Origin: Trichosphaerium sp. ATCC 40318
Lineage: Eukaryota; Discosea; Flabellinia; Trichosidae
NCBI GenBank assembly: GCA_038496445.1
Contig: JALMLS010000333.1
Location: 1 to 29,710 of the forward strand
Direction: 5' to 3'
DNA length: 29,710 nucleotides
Made by a program: the position numbers and the translations under genes. The notes under the pieces are model-generated. The model saw nothing but the letters and a program-made list of their open reading frames with translations. It ran no database searches and was not told the origin of the DNA. This document shows positions 19,442 to 29,710 of the stretch, piece by piece (positions within the stretch are counted from its first letter, which is position 1; the number at the start of each line of letters is the position of its first letter).

Positions 19442-19733
19442 TGCTCATAATTTAGTTCGCCCGCATTCAGTACGCTTAATACTACAAACGAGATGGCGAA
19501 AAAAGTGGTGTAGTTTAAAAGTATCACGTGATAGGTAAGAAAAACCTTAAAACGGTTTTCTGGAATTGCAAACACCTAGTACCACGCAGTATAATATAAA
19601 TGTACCACAGTAATTTTTGTAAATTTGGTACACGTTGTACAACGTCCAAAATAGATCTCGTGTTTTTAATGTTTTCTTTAAATAGATAAGTACATTAGGT
19701 AACTATTTGCTACCGCTTGATGTACAGTGCTAA

Positions 19734-20772
19734 TCATACTTTTTTGGACTGTACTTGTCCTTCTAAATCATCCTCTTCATCGTCACTATCCTGGCCGGAA
19801 CCCCATTTTACATCTTTTCCTGCTTTCAAGTAGTCTATCCATGTCTACATCAAGCTTAAATAAAAGAAAACAAAGGAAAAGCAAAGAATAGTATAAAATG
19901 GCATTGTAGCTATCAATAGTCTACAGATTGCGTACTCTGACTGTACCGCTCTTCTTAGAGAGCGGATCTTTGGAACCAGGTGTGATACCGACTACGTAGT
20001 AGTCTAAAGTGCCATTAAACTTTGACACATCAAAATTTCCATCCTCTAATTTGAAATATGAGTATTGGCGTATGGGTGTGTTAACATTGTACCATCTGGT
20101 AGTACAGCGTCAGCCTCACTACTTGAAAGGTATTGGACGCGTATAAAACAATCAGAGTAGTTCTCCTTTAAGTACGCCATTGTGATAGCTCCAATTGCAA
20201 TCTCCTCTTGTTTTGGTTCTTTTAGTGTACCTAGTGGACGTCAATGAGTTAAATGATGGACACCATGCAACGCAACGTTCGTAGCAAGCTTCACGAGAAC
20301 AATCACGAAAATGGTAATTTATGCAAATTTTTGTTAATTGTACCTAGCTCAACTATGGTCTCAGCTGTACATACTTTGCTTTTCTTTTGCTTAGAACGTT
20401 TCTTTTTGGAATCTACGCCAATTTTTTCTTTTTTTTTGTCTTTTTTGTGCTTCTTTTTCTTACTTTCTAACGGACTGTATTAGTATGGTATTGCCTCTAT
20501 CAGTGCTATGCCTTTCTCCTTGGGCTTCTCCTATGTTGTCAGTTAGTCAAGAAGACAAGCAAATCAAACAAAATAGCCGTGAGTAGTTGCAAACACGCAC
20601 CTCCTCTTCTTCGCTGTCGTCAATAGATACAGGCTTGTCCTACACGAAATTGTTACCCAATAGTTCTCAATACGCTAGTAATAGCTGTTTTGTGTCTAAC
20701 ACGCGTAATTACCTCGTTTTCTACGTCTCGTTGTGTTTTTATTGCTGCACCTGATTCTTCGTCCGACGACAT
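19734..20772 (-). CDS. Highly charged, probably nuclear protein of unknown family
   Basis: The start MSSDEESGAAIKTQRDVENE (ATG at 20770-20772) is acidic. Short exons follow with DKPVSIDDSEEEE, EKPKEKG and a lysine-rich block (KKKKHKKDKKKEK, then SKKKRSKQKKSK, about 20390-20470) that would serve as a nuclear or nucleolar signal. The second half is more ordered: KEPKQEEIAIGAITMAYLKE (about 20165-20220), NFDVSKFNGTLDYYVVGITP (about 19990-20045) and TWIDYLKAGKDVKWGSG. It ends in the acidic tail DSDDEEDDLEGQVQSKKV and TGA at 19734-19736. Introns are about 40-70 nt, and several boundaries near 20230-20390 are approximate. I do not recognise the family. The composition suggests a nucleic-acid or chromatin role, which is only an inference. 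Confidence 0.6.
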
Positions 20773-21019
20773 CTATATTTGTGAGTTTTCAGCGTATGTA
20801 GCTTAATTATGTACTTTGGGTAATGTATTTGGTAAACTGTCATATTCGCACTTAGAAGCAAGCTAGGACAGACTTAACAAAGTCACTTGCAAAAACAAAT
20901 TGTAAAACCGATACTATGTACGTGATACTATCGTATGTGTTATTCAAATATGAGGTTGTGGTATTTTACAATTATGTACAAGAGCTTAAAAAAAAGCAGA
21001 AAGGCAAAAAAAAGGTACG

Positions 21020-22845
21020 TCACGTGTCTCGAATTACAGAGCCATGAAGTACACTCGTTTTAGCGTATTGTTGCTCACTTCTTTTGTAACGTGTGCGTTT
21101 TTCTACGTAAGCTATCTGGTAAACACCCTACGAAAAGAACCAAGTCAGAGAAGGCGCCTTGTAAAAAAAAGAAAAAAACAAAAAAGCAGTTCCTACCCTT
21201 GTGAACGTTTTTAACATTTTACGGACTGACGCTAGATTATTATTTTGAATACGCTTCTTCAATGCTGTGCCATCATGCGCAGGGTCAAATATGAGTAAGG
21301 AAATTTTACCTCCTCGCTTCTCTGCACCAATAATAGTCCTGGAGTGACCTTCAGAAAAAAATAAATTAGCAAAGTTTTAGCTGACTTTAGCACACGACGG
21401 CAGGTACCTTGGTGCTGCAAGTATAGAGGTGGTACAAAAGTTTTACCATACTCCTTCTCTTTCTTGACAAAGTATTCCCATACCCAGTTCACAAGCGACT
21501 TGTTGGGGAAGTGAGTTGGTTTGAATTTATCACCATATTTACGAGAGTTGTTACTACTTTTATGAGAAACAAAAGACGTCATTGACGTTTGTTGTGGTTT
21601 TTTCTTGGAGTGAACGTCCAAAATCGAGATTCTGTTAGAAAAAACTGTAAGGTCACAGAGTTTTATTGACAAAAACTGGTTAATACCGTACCGCACACCA
21701 AAACTACGGAGCAATGCTGAACATTCTGTTGTACCAATCCACTTTCGGGTATCGTAAACTGTACCAAGTTTTGTTGCTTCTCCCTTGTCATAACCTGATT
21801 TCCAAGCACGCTCAAGCCACTCTGTACAAAACAAATCAGTTGTCACAACTAATCACATCAGATAATAGTATCGCGTACCTTGCAGGCAAGGAATGGTTGG
21901 AACATATCCGCTATCAGAGAATAGTGAGCGTCTGTGTTCTGGGAATTGCATGAGGTAACTACACAACATCTATTTGACACAATTAGAACTGACGCTGCCC
22001 TGGGATGTTGCAGGTGTAACGTACTTGTATATTACGGTATCCACAACCCCAACCGGAATCTCCAGGATCATTGGCGAAATGATCTAACAGATATTGGATT
22101 GAGAGTGAATGACAATAAACAAGTACCTGTTCCACTACATATAAAATACTTTTGTACTCCACGTGCCCTCTTTGTGTAGTACTCGACTAGCGCGTGAGTG
22201 ACTCCTACAAACAGAGTCAATGTTAACGCGTTCAATATTGAAATTTTGCAAAGCAAAGTATTACCACAAGTGCGAGAGAGTGTGTCAGGACCACGAATAC
22301 TTTCACGCACAACACTGACCATTGTGTCTTTCTGTTCACGTGTCATTCGCTTTTTGTAAACTTGGTAGTTTAGACTACGTTCATACTGTGCTATATAACC
22401 ACCAGAGTGCCGGCCGTGATTGGAGGTGCTCTGTTGATATGGAGTAAGAACAAAAGTATGCCAGGAAAAGAAGTAAAAGCATAACAGCATTACAAGAAAA
22501 TTACCTTGTGACTCGTATTTTGTGACTTTTCGATATCAGAGAGCCTGTGAAGAGATATATGCTCATCCAGCAATGCCATAGAGCTGAAAGTACAACGACA
22601 CGATTGAATTGGGCATACTTTAAAAAAAAATTAGTATTGGGCGGTTTAATGGTATTAATACGCTAATTGGTAGGAAGACAACGCGTACCAAATGATGCTG
22701 AACGATTGCATGTATTTGGGAAAGAGGAATGTGTTTTTTGCCGTTTTGACGCTGGCAAGCGGAAGCCACACGCGTCACAACACGTCGTACTGCTTTCATT
22801 TATCAGCGTACATGTAGGGCAACTCCAGCGCCGTTTTTCGCTCAT
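21020..22845 (-). CDS. ZUP1: ZUP1/ZUFSP-type ubiquitin (K63) protease, peptidase C78, with NZF finger
   Basis: The first exon starts MSEKRRWSCPTCTLINESST and carries a RanBP2/NZF zinc finger (W-x-C-x2-C-x3-N-x8-C-x2-C-G) that would bind ubiquitin. A helical exon (SMALLDEHISLHRLSDIEKS) and a basic helical stretch (SLNYQVYKKRMTREQKDTMV) follow, then GVTHALVEYYTKRA. The C78 core has DHFANDPGDSGWGCGYRNIQ (catalytic Cys, about 22026-22085) and SLFSDSGYVPTIPCLQ. It continues with EWLERAWKSGYDKGEATKLG, KWIGTTECSALLRSFGVR, and YLQHQGHSRTIIGAEKRGG (catalytic His). LLIFDPAHDG (Asp) is the last of these motifs. The tail YQIAYVEKRTRYKRSEQQYA ends at TGA 21020-21022. ZUP1 cleaves long K63 ubiquitin chains in genome maintenance. 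The UFM1 protease relatives UFSP share the fold, but the C78 context and the ubiquitin-binding finger favour ZUP1. All catalytic residues are intact. Confidence 0.9.
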
Positions 22846-23361
22846 CTATGGCCTGGCGCTGAGTCTAGGTATTGATGTACAGTCACGCGGGTTTTTTATG
22901 AATAAATGGCGGAAAATAACGGTATTTTCTTCGCGTAAGCACAAGGACTTGTACCTAAAACAGTAAAAAAAATAAACATGCTCCTTTTATTTTCACGTGT
23001 GTCTTATATCGTGAGTCACAGTACTAACGTACGCTGAGAAAGTCAGCTTTGATTTATGTCACCTGTACAGATCACATGTGATTGTACCCTTTTACTCATA
23101 ACCTAAAAAGAGTTCACAGGCTTTGCGAGTATCCACCTAAAAAATTGTACGCGTCTCGCGCGTCCAAGTCGTTTTTTTTTTCCGCTTTTTTTTTTTGTTA
23201 AGGTCCGCCTTCGTTGTTATGTCTTAGAAAACTCACCAAAACACAACAAGTAATAAACAACCAATTGGTACGTAAATACATTGCTTTCTTTGAGATTATT
23301 TTCATTTAAAGCGTAATTGTAACAATTAGACACAATATCCCTCGAATAAAACGCCTATACC
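22846..23361. promoter_or_regulatory. Divergent intergenic region, ZUP1 and unknown gene
   Basis: I see poly(T) tracts (23173-23200), a CACGTG at about 22994, and an AATAAA just upstream of the ATG at 23362. No gene can be supported. Open frames here are antisense extensions of the first ZUP1 exon. Confidence 0.4.
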
Positions 23362-24733
23362 ATGCAGAAGCAGCGTAAGAGAAAACGTACGTCATTTGGT
23401 GACTTTATAAAGTGGAATTCTACAATACGGCCCCATACTGTTGCCTACAGTGCTCACGAGTATGGGGTATTAAAATTTTGTATTAAATTTAAGAAAAAAC
23501 AAGTACAAAGATTGTTTGGGGCTACGAAAGTAAAAAAAAAATGTTAACATAACTCGGGTTAGGAACCCAACCTTTTCTCGTTACAGAAGACGTAGGCAAT
23601 GATCAACATATCGTAGACGCGATTCGTGAGAAAGGTGAGCAAGAGACCCCTCTTATGAACTTACGCATACCAAAACAGCTTTTTTTTATACCTGCACCTT
23701 AAAACACGAACCGCTACCTCTTTTTAATGCTGTATTTTTTTCGTTGTCGGTTCTTTTTTTCCGCGGCTTACCCACTGCAACCTAGTCCGCCTGCCTGCCT
23801 CTAAGACCCCAATTATCGATGCTACTGCAATGCTTGTAACAATGGAGCTCTCCTCACATCTGGCATCGGATGTGGGCACTTCTATTGTAGTTACGCACTG
23901 GGATAACTTTTTAAAGTATCTTCGTCTATTTTGTACCAAGCAAAGACAGACAGCGAGTGACGACTCAAGAGTAAAAGTACATAAACTTTTTTGCTTTTCT
24001 CTCCCATTTACTTATTTTTAAAACAAGGCTCTTGGTCGCTGGTTCTCTGGTATTCCTTATAAGAAGCAGCGCCGCAACGTTACAAGCATAACTATGCACG
24101 TGAAGGTACGTTGACGTTTATTTTTTTGTGTTGGGTTTTTTTTGAGTCCCCAAGGTGAAAGTTCTGGTTTATTTTTGGTTAACCTTGTGGATAGGACAGT
24201 CACAAGAAAAAATGGCTCGCTGCTCTTCAAAGAGTTGACGCGTATATCAAGGCGTCTGATGTAATGAGAGAGATAGAGAACAGGTCTGAAGTACCTCGCT
24301 TAGAATTTAGTCCACCACGGGAGTGTACTACTCTTTGTTCCGACGTTGAACATGCCAGAGTCCCAGGCATGCTTCGAGACACTTTTAAGAGCGAAATGGA
24401 TCAGGACCTACCTTACTTCCAGTACCACCACGACCAATCGTATCTGGAAAACACCAAGCGACAGCGTGATGCACTTATAGGGGATGTACCGCGAGCAATG
24501 TTTTATATACCTACACAACAAAGATCACAACAGTTTTCCAGCATGAGACAGGTTAGTGTTTGAAATTTTCCATTATTTTGTTTAAACGTCGCTTCACCCA
24601 CCATGACCTACTAAATTTGTTATAGGCTGAATCGTTTGACTATTTCAATTACGACTACAAAGGTTTAGAACATCCACCGCCTGCGGTAAATGCTCCCTCA
24701 TATACGGACCAATGGTGGGAGCATAAGTTGTAA
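23362..24733 (+). CDS. Unrecognised protein with basic N-terminus and aromatic acidic tail
   Basis: The start is MQKQRKRKQDVGNDQHIVDA, where an intron with donor GTACGT (23387) joins to an acceptor at about 23586. The following exons give VRLPASKTPIIDATAMLVTM, then ELSSHLASDVGTSIVVTHWD and NFLKYLRLFCTKQRQ. The next is ALGRWFSGIPYKKQRRNVTS. A long exon (about 24196-24551) follows with KKKWLAALQRVDAYIKASDV and many charged residues. The last exon has repeated aromatic and acidic residues (AESFDYFNYDYKGLEHPPPA) and ends NAPSYTDQWWEHKL then TAA at 24731-24733. The total is about 300 residues. The basic head, central helical part and F/Y/D-rich tail could suit a transcription-related factor, but I recognise no domain and assign no function. 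Codon use and splice phases support a real gene. Confidence 0.6.
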
Positions 24734-24934
24734 CCAAGAGTCCATTGTACTGTTAATCCTGTAAATACTAATTACCATCTCTATATTTTAAAACTTTGAC
24801 TTCTTTGAAATCACGTGATATAAGAACATTACCCTTTCACTGTTATAGTGTATTTGTACCTTTCTTTCGAGAGAAAAAAGGCCTGATCAATCCAGATTTT
24901 TTAGTTCATTTTTTATTATGATTACAGCGTAATT

Positions 24935-26696
24935 TTAGTTCGTTTTTTTCGTTGACACGCGCCATTCAGTTTGTCCTAAACTAAAGTTTTTAATATTCCA
25001 TGAAGCCTGTTCAAGCTTGGTAATGAATTCTTTCCATTTGTGTTCTATTTCTGGTATTGTACAGTCCACCATTGCGTCTCTTTTTGTCACAATAAAGGCG
25101 TGATAGTAACTCTGAATAATATCCAAGGGAGTCACGGTGTCGAGATACAGGACGTTGATCATACCATCAGATTTTTTGAATAAGACATAGGCATGTGGAT
25201 GCACCTCAAGGAATTTATCATAATAGACACAGAACTGTTGATGTGTCTTGTCATCACACACCGAACTGATCGGCACACCCAAGGATATCTACAATCACCA
25301 CATTAACCTAACGTAATATATACTTGTCTTACCTTGGTAGGTGACGTATACCAAAGCCTTTCTTTATTCCTAACCTGTCGTGGACTTAGTATTTTTCCTA
25401 CAAAAAAAGTTAGCGCGAATAACATTTCCAGTGATTACCAGTGCTAACGTATTCCTCCAGAATAATGTCTGCGCGTTGCCTATTTTTAAATAGATGAGCA
25501 AAGGAGCCTTTGTATTCCAAACAAACCTGTTCAACTTGTCAAAGATTAGAGATTTCACAGCAAGGTAATTGAAGATGAGATGTGCAGCAGATAGCACCAA
25601 GAACAGTGTCCAAGTCACAAAGCTCGAATCTGATATTGAAGATGCAACAAATATGCCAATAAGCAATCCTAGACAGTGTGAATGTACGTAGCACCATGGT
25701 AGTTACCAACAAGATTAACGCATGTCTCTTGCGAACCGTCTTTTGCAGATACATCTAAGTTTGTCAAATAACAATCTATGTACCGGCGATAATTCCACGT
25801 GTACAAAAGACTTACCAGCCATGTTACCTCTCTTGGCTTGGTGCTCTGTAACAGCAGCACGAGTAGCAGCTTAAGGTAAAATTAGGTGATATAGCGGTCC
25901 AAACACTTACCACCAGCGACACCAACAATAGCTCTAAATAATGAGCCTACGTTTGAAGTTAAAATAATAATCTTGCTTTCTTATGTTCGTTGGCTTACCA
26001 GCACAGACAAGAGCAAGAAAATATTGAGGAAATACAGCGGATAACATATCTAGGAGCATTGCGAAGTCATTTAAGCCATCTGCAACCAACCGCCATGTCT
26101 TTGCATTTCTGTCCAAGTTGGAGCCTTGCCACCACGCAAAAACAATCCTACCAACGTGACCAGTACCATCTCTGATGAGCCAATTTATTGTGGCACTCGT
26201 GACATTCGCAGACGCTACAAGCTGTCAATTTCGAGTCACGTGACAAGTAGTATTTATGGAATTTTCTGTACTGCACCTTTGCCAACGCCTACGCCACTCA
26301 ATATTGCCTTATTGGAGTGTAAATAATATCAACGTTTCAATTGCAGCACTACCTTTGTAGCAAGAGTCCCTGTTGCGTAGCTACAAAAAGCTTGAAGTGT
26401 ATCGTAGATTTGGTACTCAAGATAGTCCTCTGACACTGAATCGGGGTACCTCAGGCAATTTGGTAAACATTTCTAAACGGTTACAAAAAAAACCAACAAA
26501 TGTGCGTACCCTTCTGGTAGAAAGGCTTCATAGAAGAATTGCTGTAAGGACACGCTAAAATACGAGCTTTTCGTTTTTTCTAGCCTAATTCTGGTTTAAA
26601 ACACTTACAGACGCTCTTTCCAACCTACCTTGTACTAGATATCGCGTATACATTCTTAAGCGTACCACACCGCTCTTCAAAGACTCGTGATTGCAT
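24935..26696 (-). CDS. RUS family (DUF647) membrane protein
   Basis: The minus-strand exons read in order as follows. A probable start is MQSRVFEERCGTLKNVYAIS (ATG at 26694-26696). Then come FYEAFLPE and LRYPDSVSEDYLEYQIYDTL, followed by ILSGVGVGKGA. Next is ATINWLIRDGTGHVGRIVFAWW, then RNAKTWRLVADGLNDFAMLL and LSAVFPQYFLALVCAG. VAGGATRAAVTEHQAKRGNM and VSAKDGSQETCVNLVG follow, then TWTLFLVLSAAHLIFNYLAV with KSLIFDKLNR. The C-terminal domain (YTSPTKISLGVPISSVCDDK through HKWKEFITKLEQASWN) ends at 24935. This order is the RUS1-6/RUSF1 signature: PDSVSxDYLEYQ, ADxLNDxxMxLD and AKDGSQET. Several hydrophobic segments suggest an integral membrane protein. In plants RUS proteins affect UV-B sensing, auxin transport and vitamin B6; elsewhere their biochemical role is unclear. 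One intron carries TCACGTGA at 26236. Confidence 0.9.
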
Positions 26697-26910
26697 ATTT
26701 AAACACGATTCGAAGCGAAACTGTTTTTGGCTTGTCACAAACACTTAAAATGAACCAAAACAAACTTAAGACAAATAAACCTTTTTTTTTTTGTGACTCA
26801 TTTTTTCTTTAAATAGTTTCTTTTTATTTTAAATTTACAATTCTTTAACGGCTTAGAACCGTTACGCTATGGTTTCATATATCAACAATGGATTGCAAGG
26901 TATTTTCTAT

Positions 26911-27526
26911 CTATGGCGATGCAATTCCTTGTTCCTTACTTATCTGGTCCATGAGCGTGGAGTAAAGCCATTCGAGTTCATGTTTTGTTGTGTAACTCTC
27001 GAATTTTAGTAATACACGCGATTCAGCCAGTTGCTCAGGGCGATGATTTATCCAATAATCGATTAACGAAACAAGCCTCAAAATGCGCATTTTGCACGTT
27101 CTACAAACCGTTTAGAATTCGAAACGGTTTTTTTTATTTTGGAATTTTTTTTTTTGTTTCGAGCTTGAAAACTGCTTTAGTAAGTACCTTGGGGTCGAAT
27201 CCGCTCCCTCTGCCTTTCTCTTTTTAATAGCCTTTTCGATTTTGCGATATTCTGCAAAGATAACGCACAACTTGCTCCTTTAATAGACATGTGAGTTAAA
27301 TGCTGAAGGTGCAATTTGTTCGTTTTTTTTTAACTTACTGTGGTGATGGTACTGATTCTTCAAAGAGGTATTCCGCATCATCAGGGTTAATAGCGTAATG
27401 CCTATATACCTCACGTAGATCTTTCTTCCATACCATCTTGTTTATCTCCTTTAACTTGAGAGGAGGTACTTCAGAAGATGCTCGCCTTTCTCTTGTTCTT
27501 GATGCCATGTTGTTCACCTCAGCCAC
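26911..27526 (-). CDS. Unrecognised small, charged protein
   Basis: Exon 1 starts at ATG 27526 or at a second ATG at 27508 (MASRTRERRASSEVPPLKLK). It ends ...EYLFEESVPSPQ at a canonical GTAAGT donor near 27338. A middle exon gives EYRKIEKAIKKRKAEGADST (about 27190-27260). The last exon gives SLIDYWINHRPEQLAESRVL and LKFESYTTKHELEWLYSTLM, and ends KEQGIASP then TAG at 26911-26913. The total is about 130 residues, helical, basic at the start, with no transmembrane or zinc motif. I know no family. Phase at the two junctions was judged from reading frame alone. Confidence 0.5.
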
Positions 27527-27615
27527 AATTAGATATTATGGTAAAAGTGCGCAGTTTTCATTGCAGAGTGTTGAAGTTTTTTGTCATTGCGTCATACACG
27601 CACTTTTATGGTACA

Positions 27616-27966
27616 CTATTTAATCAGTGATACTGATGTAAATTGTTTTGTGCACGCATAAATGGCGAACCGTTTTTTTTTACAAAACAATGCAAAAAAA
27701 ATAGACACAACCAAAGCTACGAACTTCCCACTATATGTGTCGCTCGCTTTTAACTCCTGATAGCGTAATAGATGAAATGGGAGATTAGTTCTATAAGTAG
27801 AAACTTTTGAATACCAACTTCTAGATAAACCTCTTCTAAAAATACCAAAAAGGCAATTGACGCTATTCGTTACACAAATGCTTAAAACAAACACACAACG
27901 TTTTTTTTCAGAATTCACAAGGTCACGTTTGTCGGAAAATCGTAACGGAGCTTGATTGCAATACAT
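27616..27966 (-). CDS. Doubtful small ORF, possibly a mitochondrial membrane protein
   Basis: An open frame from ATG 27966 contains RRGLSRSWYSKVSTYRTNLP (presequence-like), then FHLLRYQELKASD and a hydrophobic stretch GKFVALVVSIFFALF. The presequence plus NLPF plus single membrane span is faintly like COX7C-type respiratory subunits, but spacing and the C-terminus do not match well. GT-AG pairs inside the frame would change the product. The real gene, if any, may be spliced differently, with a first exon MFANNG near 28046 on this strand. Confidence 0.2.
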   Translation of the reverse strand: MYCNQAPLRFSDKRDLVNSEKKRCVFVLSICVTNSVNCLFGIFRRGLSRSWYSKVSTYRTNLPFHLLRYQELKASDTYSGKFVALVVSIFFALFCKKKRFAIYACTKQFTSVSLIK

Positions 27967-28255
27967 TGTATCCAAGTTATTACGACATTTTTTAATGACT
28001 TAAATGACGTTTTGTACAAATTGTACTTACGCCATTATTAGCGAACATGGTCGGTTAGTTCATAGTGCTTCGTCATCACCAAGCTCATTATTTTTTTTCG
28101 CTAGTTAAGTGCGTGTGTAAAGATTTTAAGTAACACTTAAATTTTCAGTCAAGTGCCTTTCTCTTTGCTATTTTTTTGGTTTGTTAAAAGCTCGAATTCA
28201 TTTCGTTTAAATACCCTCTTATCTTAAAAAAACCGAAGCCAATAGCACGCCAGCA

Positions 28256-29710
28256 ATGTCGATTCGGTCATCATCGTCAAAACACCACCGTACACAGAGT
28301 AACTTTACAGACTATGAGCCCAATAGACGTAGAGGTAGTTCTGACTCTACTCACAGGTCCGACAGGCACTCTAGCTCAGATCGTTCATCAGGCTCAAAAC
28401 GCCGCCGGGACGACGATAGGTATCATGGGCATTCAAAGCGCAGGAGGCACTCAAAAGATAGGGACAGTAGAAGCAAAAGCGGTAGTAGAAGTGATAGACA
28501 TAGGTCAAAATCTCCACCCGCTGAACCTGTAGAGCAAGACGAAGAATACCGCCAAAGAATTGAAAAACAATTACAACTGGCCGTCACAGACGCCGAAACT
28601 GAAGAAGAAAAACGCGCACGCAAGCGTCGTGAGCGTATGGCAGCGATCAAGGCCAAACATGCGCAAAAGAAGGCCAAGGAAAGCGAAACGAAACCAGAGG
28701 AGAAAAACAACAATATAAAGAGCGAAGAGGCCACGAAAACACAGCCAGAACCCACTCCGATGGACACGGATGAACCTAAACCTTCAAAGAGGCTTCAAAA
28801 GGAGGAAGAAGACGAACCAAAACCAGAACCAGAAAAGAAAGCTGCCTCACCAAAAAAACCTGCTTTCGATCTGTTTTCTGACCAACCAGCTGACGATTTA
28901 TTTGGTGCGTGTCAAAATTTTTGTATCATTTTTTGTATTCTTTTCAGTTGTTCCTAATGTTTCTCTTGTGTAGCCTCTCAGTTATCCGATAAGACTAGAA
29001 GAAAGGGTCCTGATCCTGCAGCTGATAAAGAAGGTTACTATAAAGCACGGTACGTTCAAACAAACATCTCAGGAGAGGCGAGAAAAATGACCCTCTAAAC
29101 AACGTTTTTTTTTGAATGAAATTTTCTTTCTTTTACTTACTATGTGCTTAGTATTGGTGATATTATTGGTGGGAAATATAAAATCGTTGGGTTTCATGGT
29201 AAGGGGCAATTTGGTAATGTTTTAAAAGCTAATAACATACTTGAAAAGAACAAAGAAGTTGCTATAAAGGTATGTCTTGAATGATCTTTTTAGGCGGTTT
29301 GTGAATTTCACAAAAAGTTTTTTGCCTTTACTTTTCATTGATTAATCATTTACTTATAATTTTCTGTAGCTCCTGCGCTCGAACGATGTCATGAAGCGTT
29401 CAGGCTTTTCAGAAATTAAATTTCTAGAAGAGATCAAAAAGAAAGATCCCCACAACACCAGGAATTGTGTTTACCTTTATGAGCAGTTGCAAGAACGTGG
29501 TCACTTGTGTCTTGTGTTTGAGAACCTAGAAAAGGACTTGCGTCAATTCAGAAAGGGTTGGAAAGGAGCATTGCCATTACCTTATGTTCGTGCATACACC
29601 TTCAGACTCCTCAATGCTCTGACATTACTTGACACTCTTGGAATAATTCATGCTGACTTGAAGCCAGATAACATTTTAGTCACCAAAAAAGGAACATTAA
29701 GTTGACTTTG
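28256..29710 (+). CDS. PRPF4B: PRP4-type spliceosomal kinase (PRPF4B), 5' part; runs off the window
   Basis: The exons are 28256-28904, 28974-29049, 29152-29269 and 29370 to the edge. The first 90 residues are an RS/KR-rich region (RHSSSDRSSGSKRRRDDDRY), as in other PRP4 kinases. A long E/K/P-rich disordered stretch and the short motif FDLFSDQPADDLFAS follow. The kinase domain starts near residue 242: IGDIIGGKYKIVGFHGKGQF with GNV (glycine loop), VAIK (K281), EIKFLEEI (alpha-C Glu) and HLCLVFENLEKDLRQ. It then reads LGIIHADLKPDNILVTKKGT. The catalytic loop HAD in place of HRD, and the F-E-x-L-x-x-x-L-R motif, are diagnostic for the PRP4 family. PRP4 phosphorylates PRP6/PRP31 during activation of the tri-snRNP. 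A stop appears in frame at 29703 if no intron is assumed; GTTGAC at 29701 is a likely donor. Confidence 0.92.

Noticed and set aside
22667-22966. Plus-strand ORF of 99 codons
   Set aside because: It is antisense to the NZF-encoding first exon of ZUP1.
28423-28767. Minus-strand ORF rich in Ser and Leu
   Set aside because: It is antisense to the RS/E/K-rich region of PRP4; the composition mirrors that bias.
29694-29705. Apparent frameshift or early stop (ACA TTA AGT TGA) in the PRP4 kinase just after the HADLKPDNIL loop
   Set aside because: TTA A|GTTGAC can be a phase-1 splice donor at 29701, and the window ends nine bases later, so an intron explains it without a mutation.

Overview
This window is nuclear DNA of a compact eukaryotic genome, most likely a unicellular one. 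The genes are dense and carry many short introns, mostly about 40-75 nt. Intergenic spaces are a few hundred bases, and poly(A) signals often sit at or just past the stop codon. An SRF-type MADS factor, a filamin-repeat protein, an RBPMS-like tandem-RRM protein, a CaMK-group kinase and PRP4 kinase would fit the opisthokont/amoebozoan side of the tree. I cannot name the lineage from sequence alone. All gene models were spliced by hand, using reading frame, GT-AG junctions and family motifs.

Layout, left to right. The 3' part of a TPR protein gene (+, to 934). A secreted PAN plus right-handed beta-helix protein with about twenty introns (+, 1048-4765). A filamin-type Ig-repeat protein (+, about 5352-7792). 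A broken pogo/Tigger-type DDE transposase (-, 7903-9927) split by a 276-bp repeat-bearing insertion. An alpha/beta hydrolase of the ABHD11-like/plant PHB-like type, probably mitochondrial (+, 10081-11521). A tandem-RRM RBPMS-like RNA-binding protein (-, 11854-13805). A small secreted-peptide candidate behind a TATA box (+, 14494-14658). SRF (+, 14929-16500). A CaMK-group kinase (-, 16756-18585) and a tiny MGC-type lipid-anchored peptide (-, 18926-19096). A doubtful ORF near 19155. A highly charged, probably nuclear protein (-, 19734-20772). ZUP1/ZUFSP ubiquitin protease with an N-terminal NZF finger (-, 21020-22845). An unrecognised protein (+, 23362-24733). A RUS/DUF647 membrane protein (-, 24935-26696). 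Another unrecognised small protein (-, 26911-27526). A doubtful small ORF (-, 27616-27966). The 5' part of PRP4 spliceosomal kinase (+, 28256 to the edge).

The genes look like ordinary housekeeping and regulatory neighbours, not an operon-like system, and I found no CRISPR, tRNA or rRNA. The strongest unexplained genome-wide signals are three. The palindrome TCACGTGA occurs eight times, including in introns and exons. A large share of introns start with GTAC instead of GTAAGT. The transposase insertion contains two diverged copies of a unit of about 110-120 bp. The small secreted peptide and the inverted repeats upstream of it are the best candidates for something undescribed.
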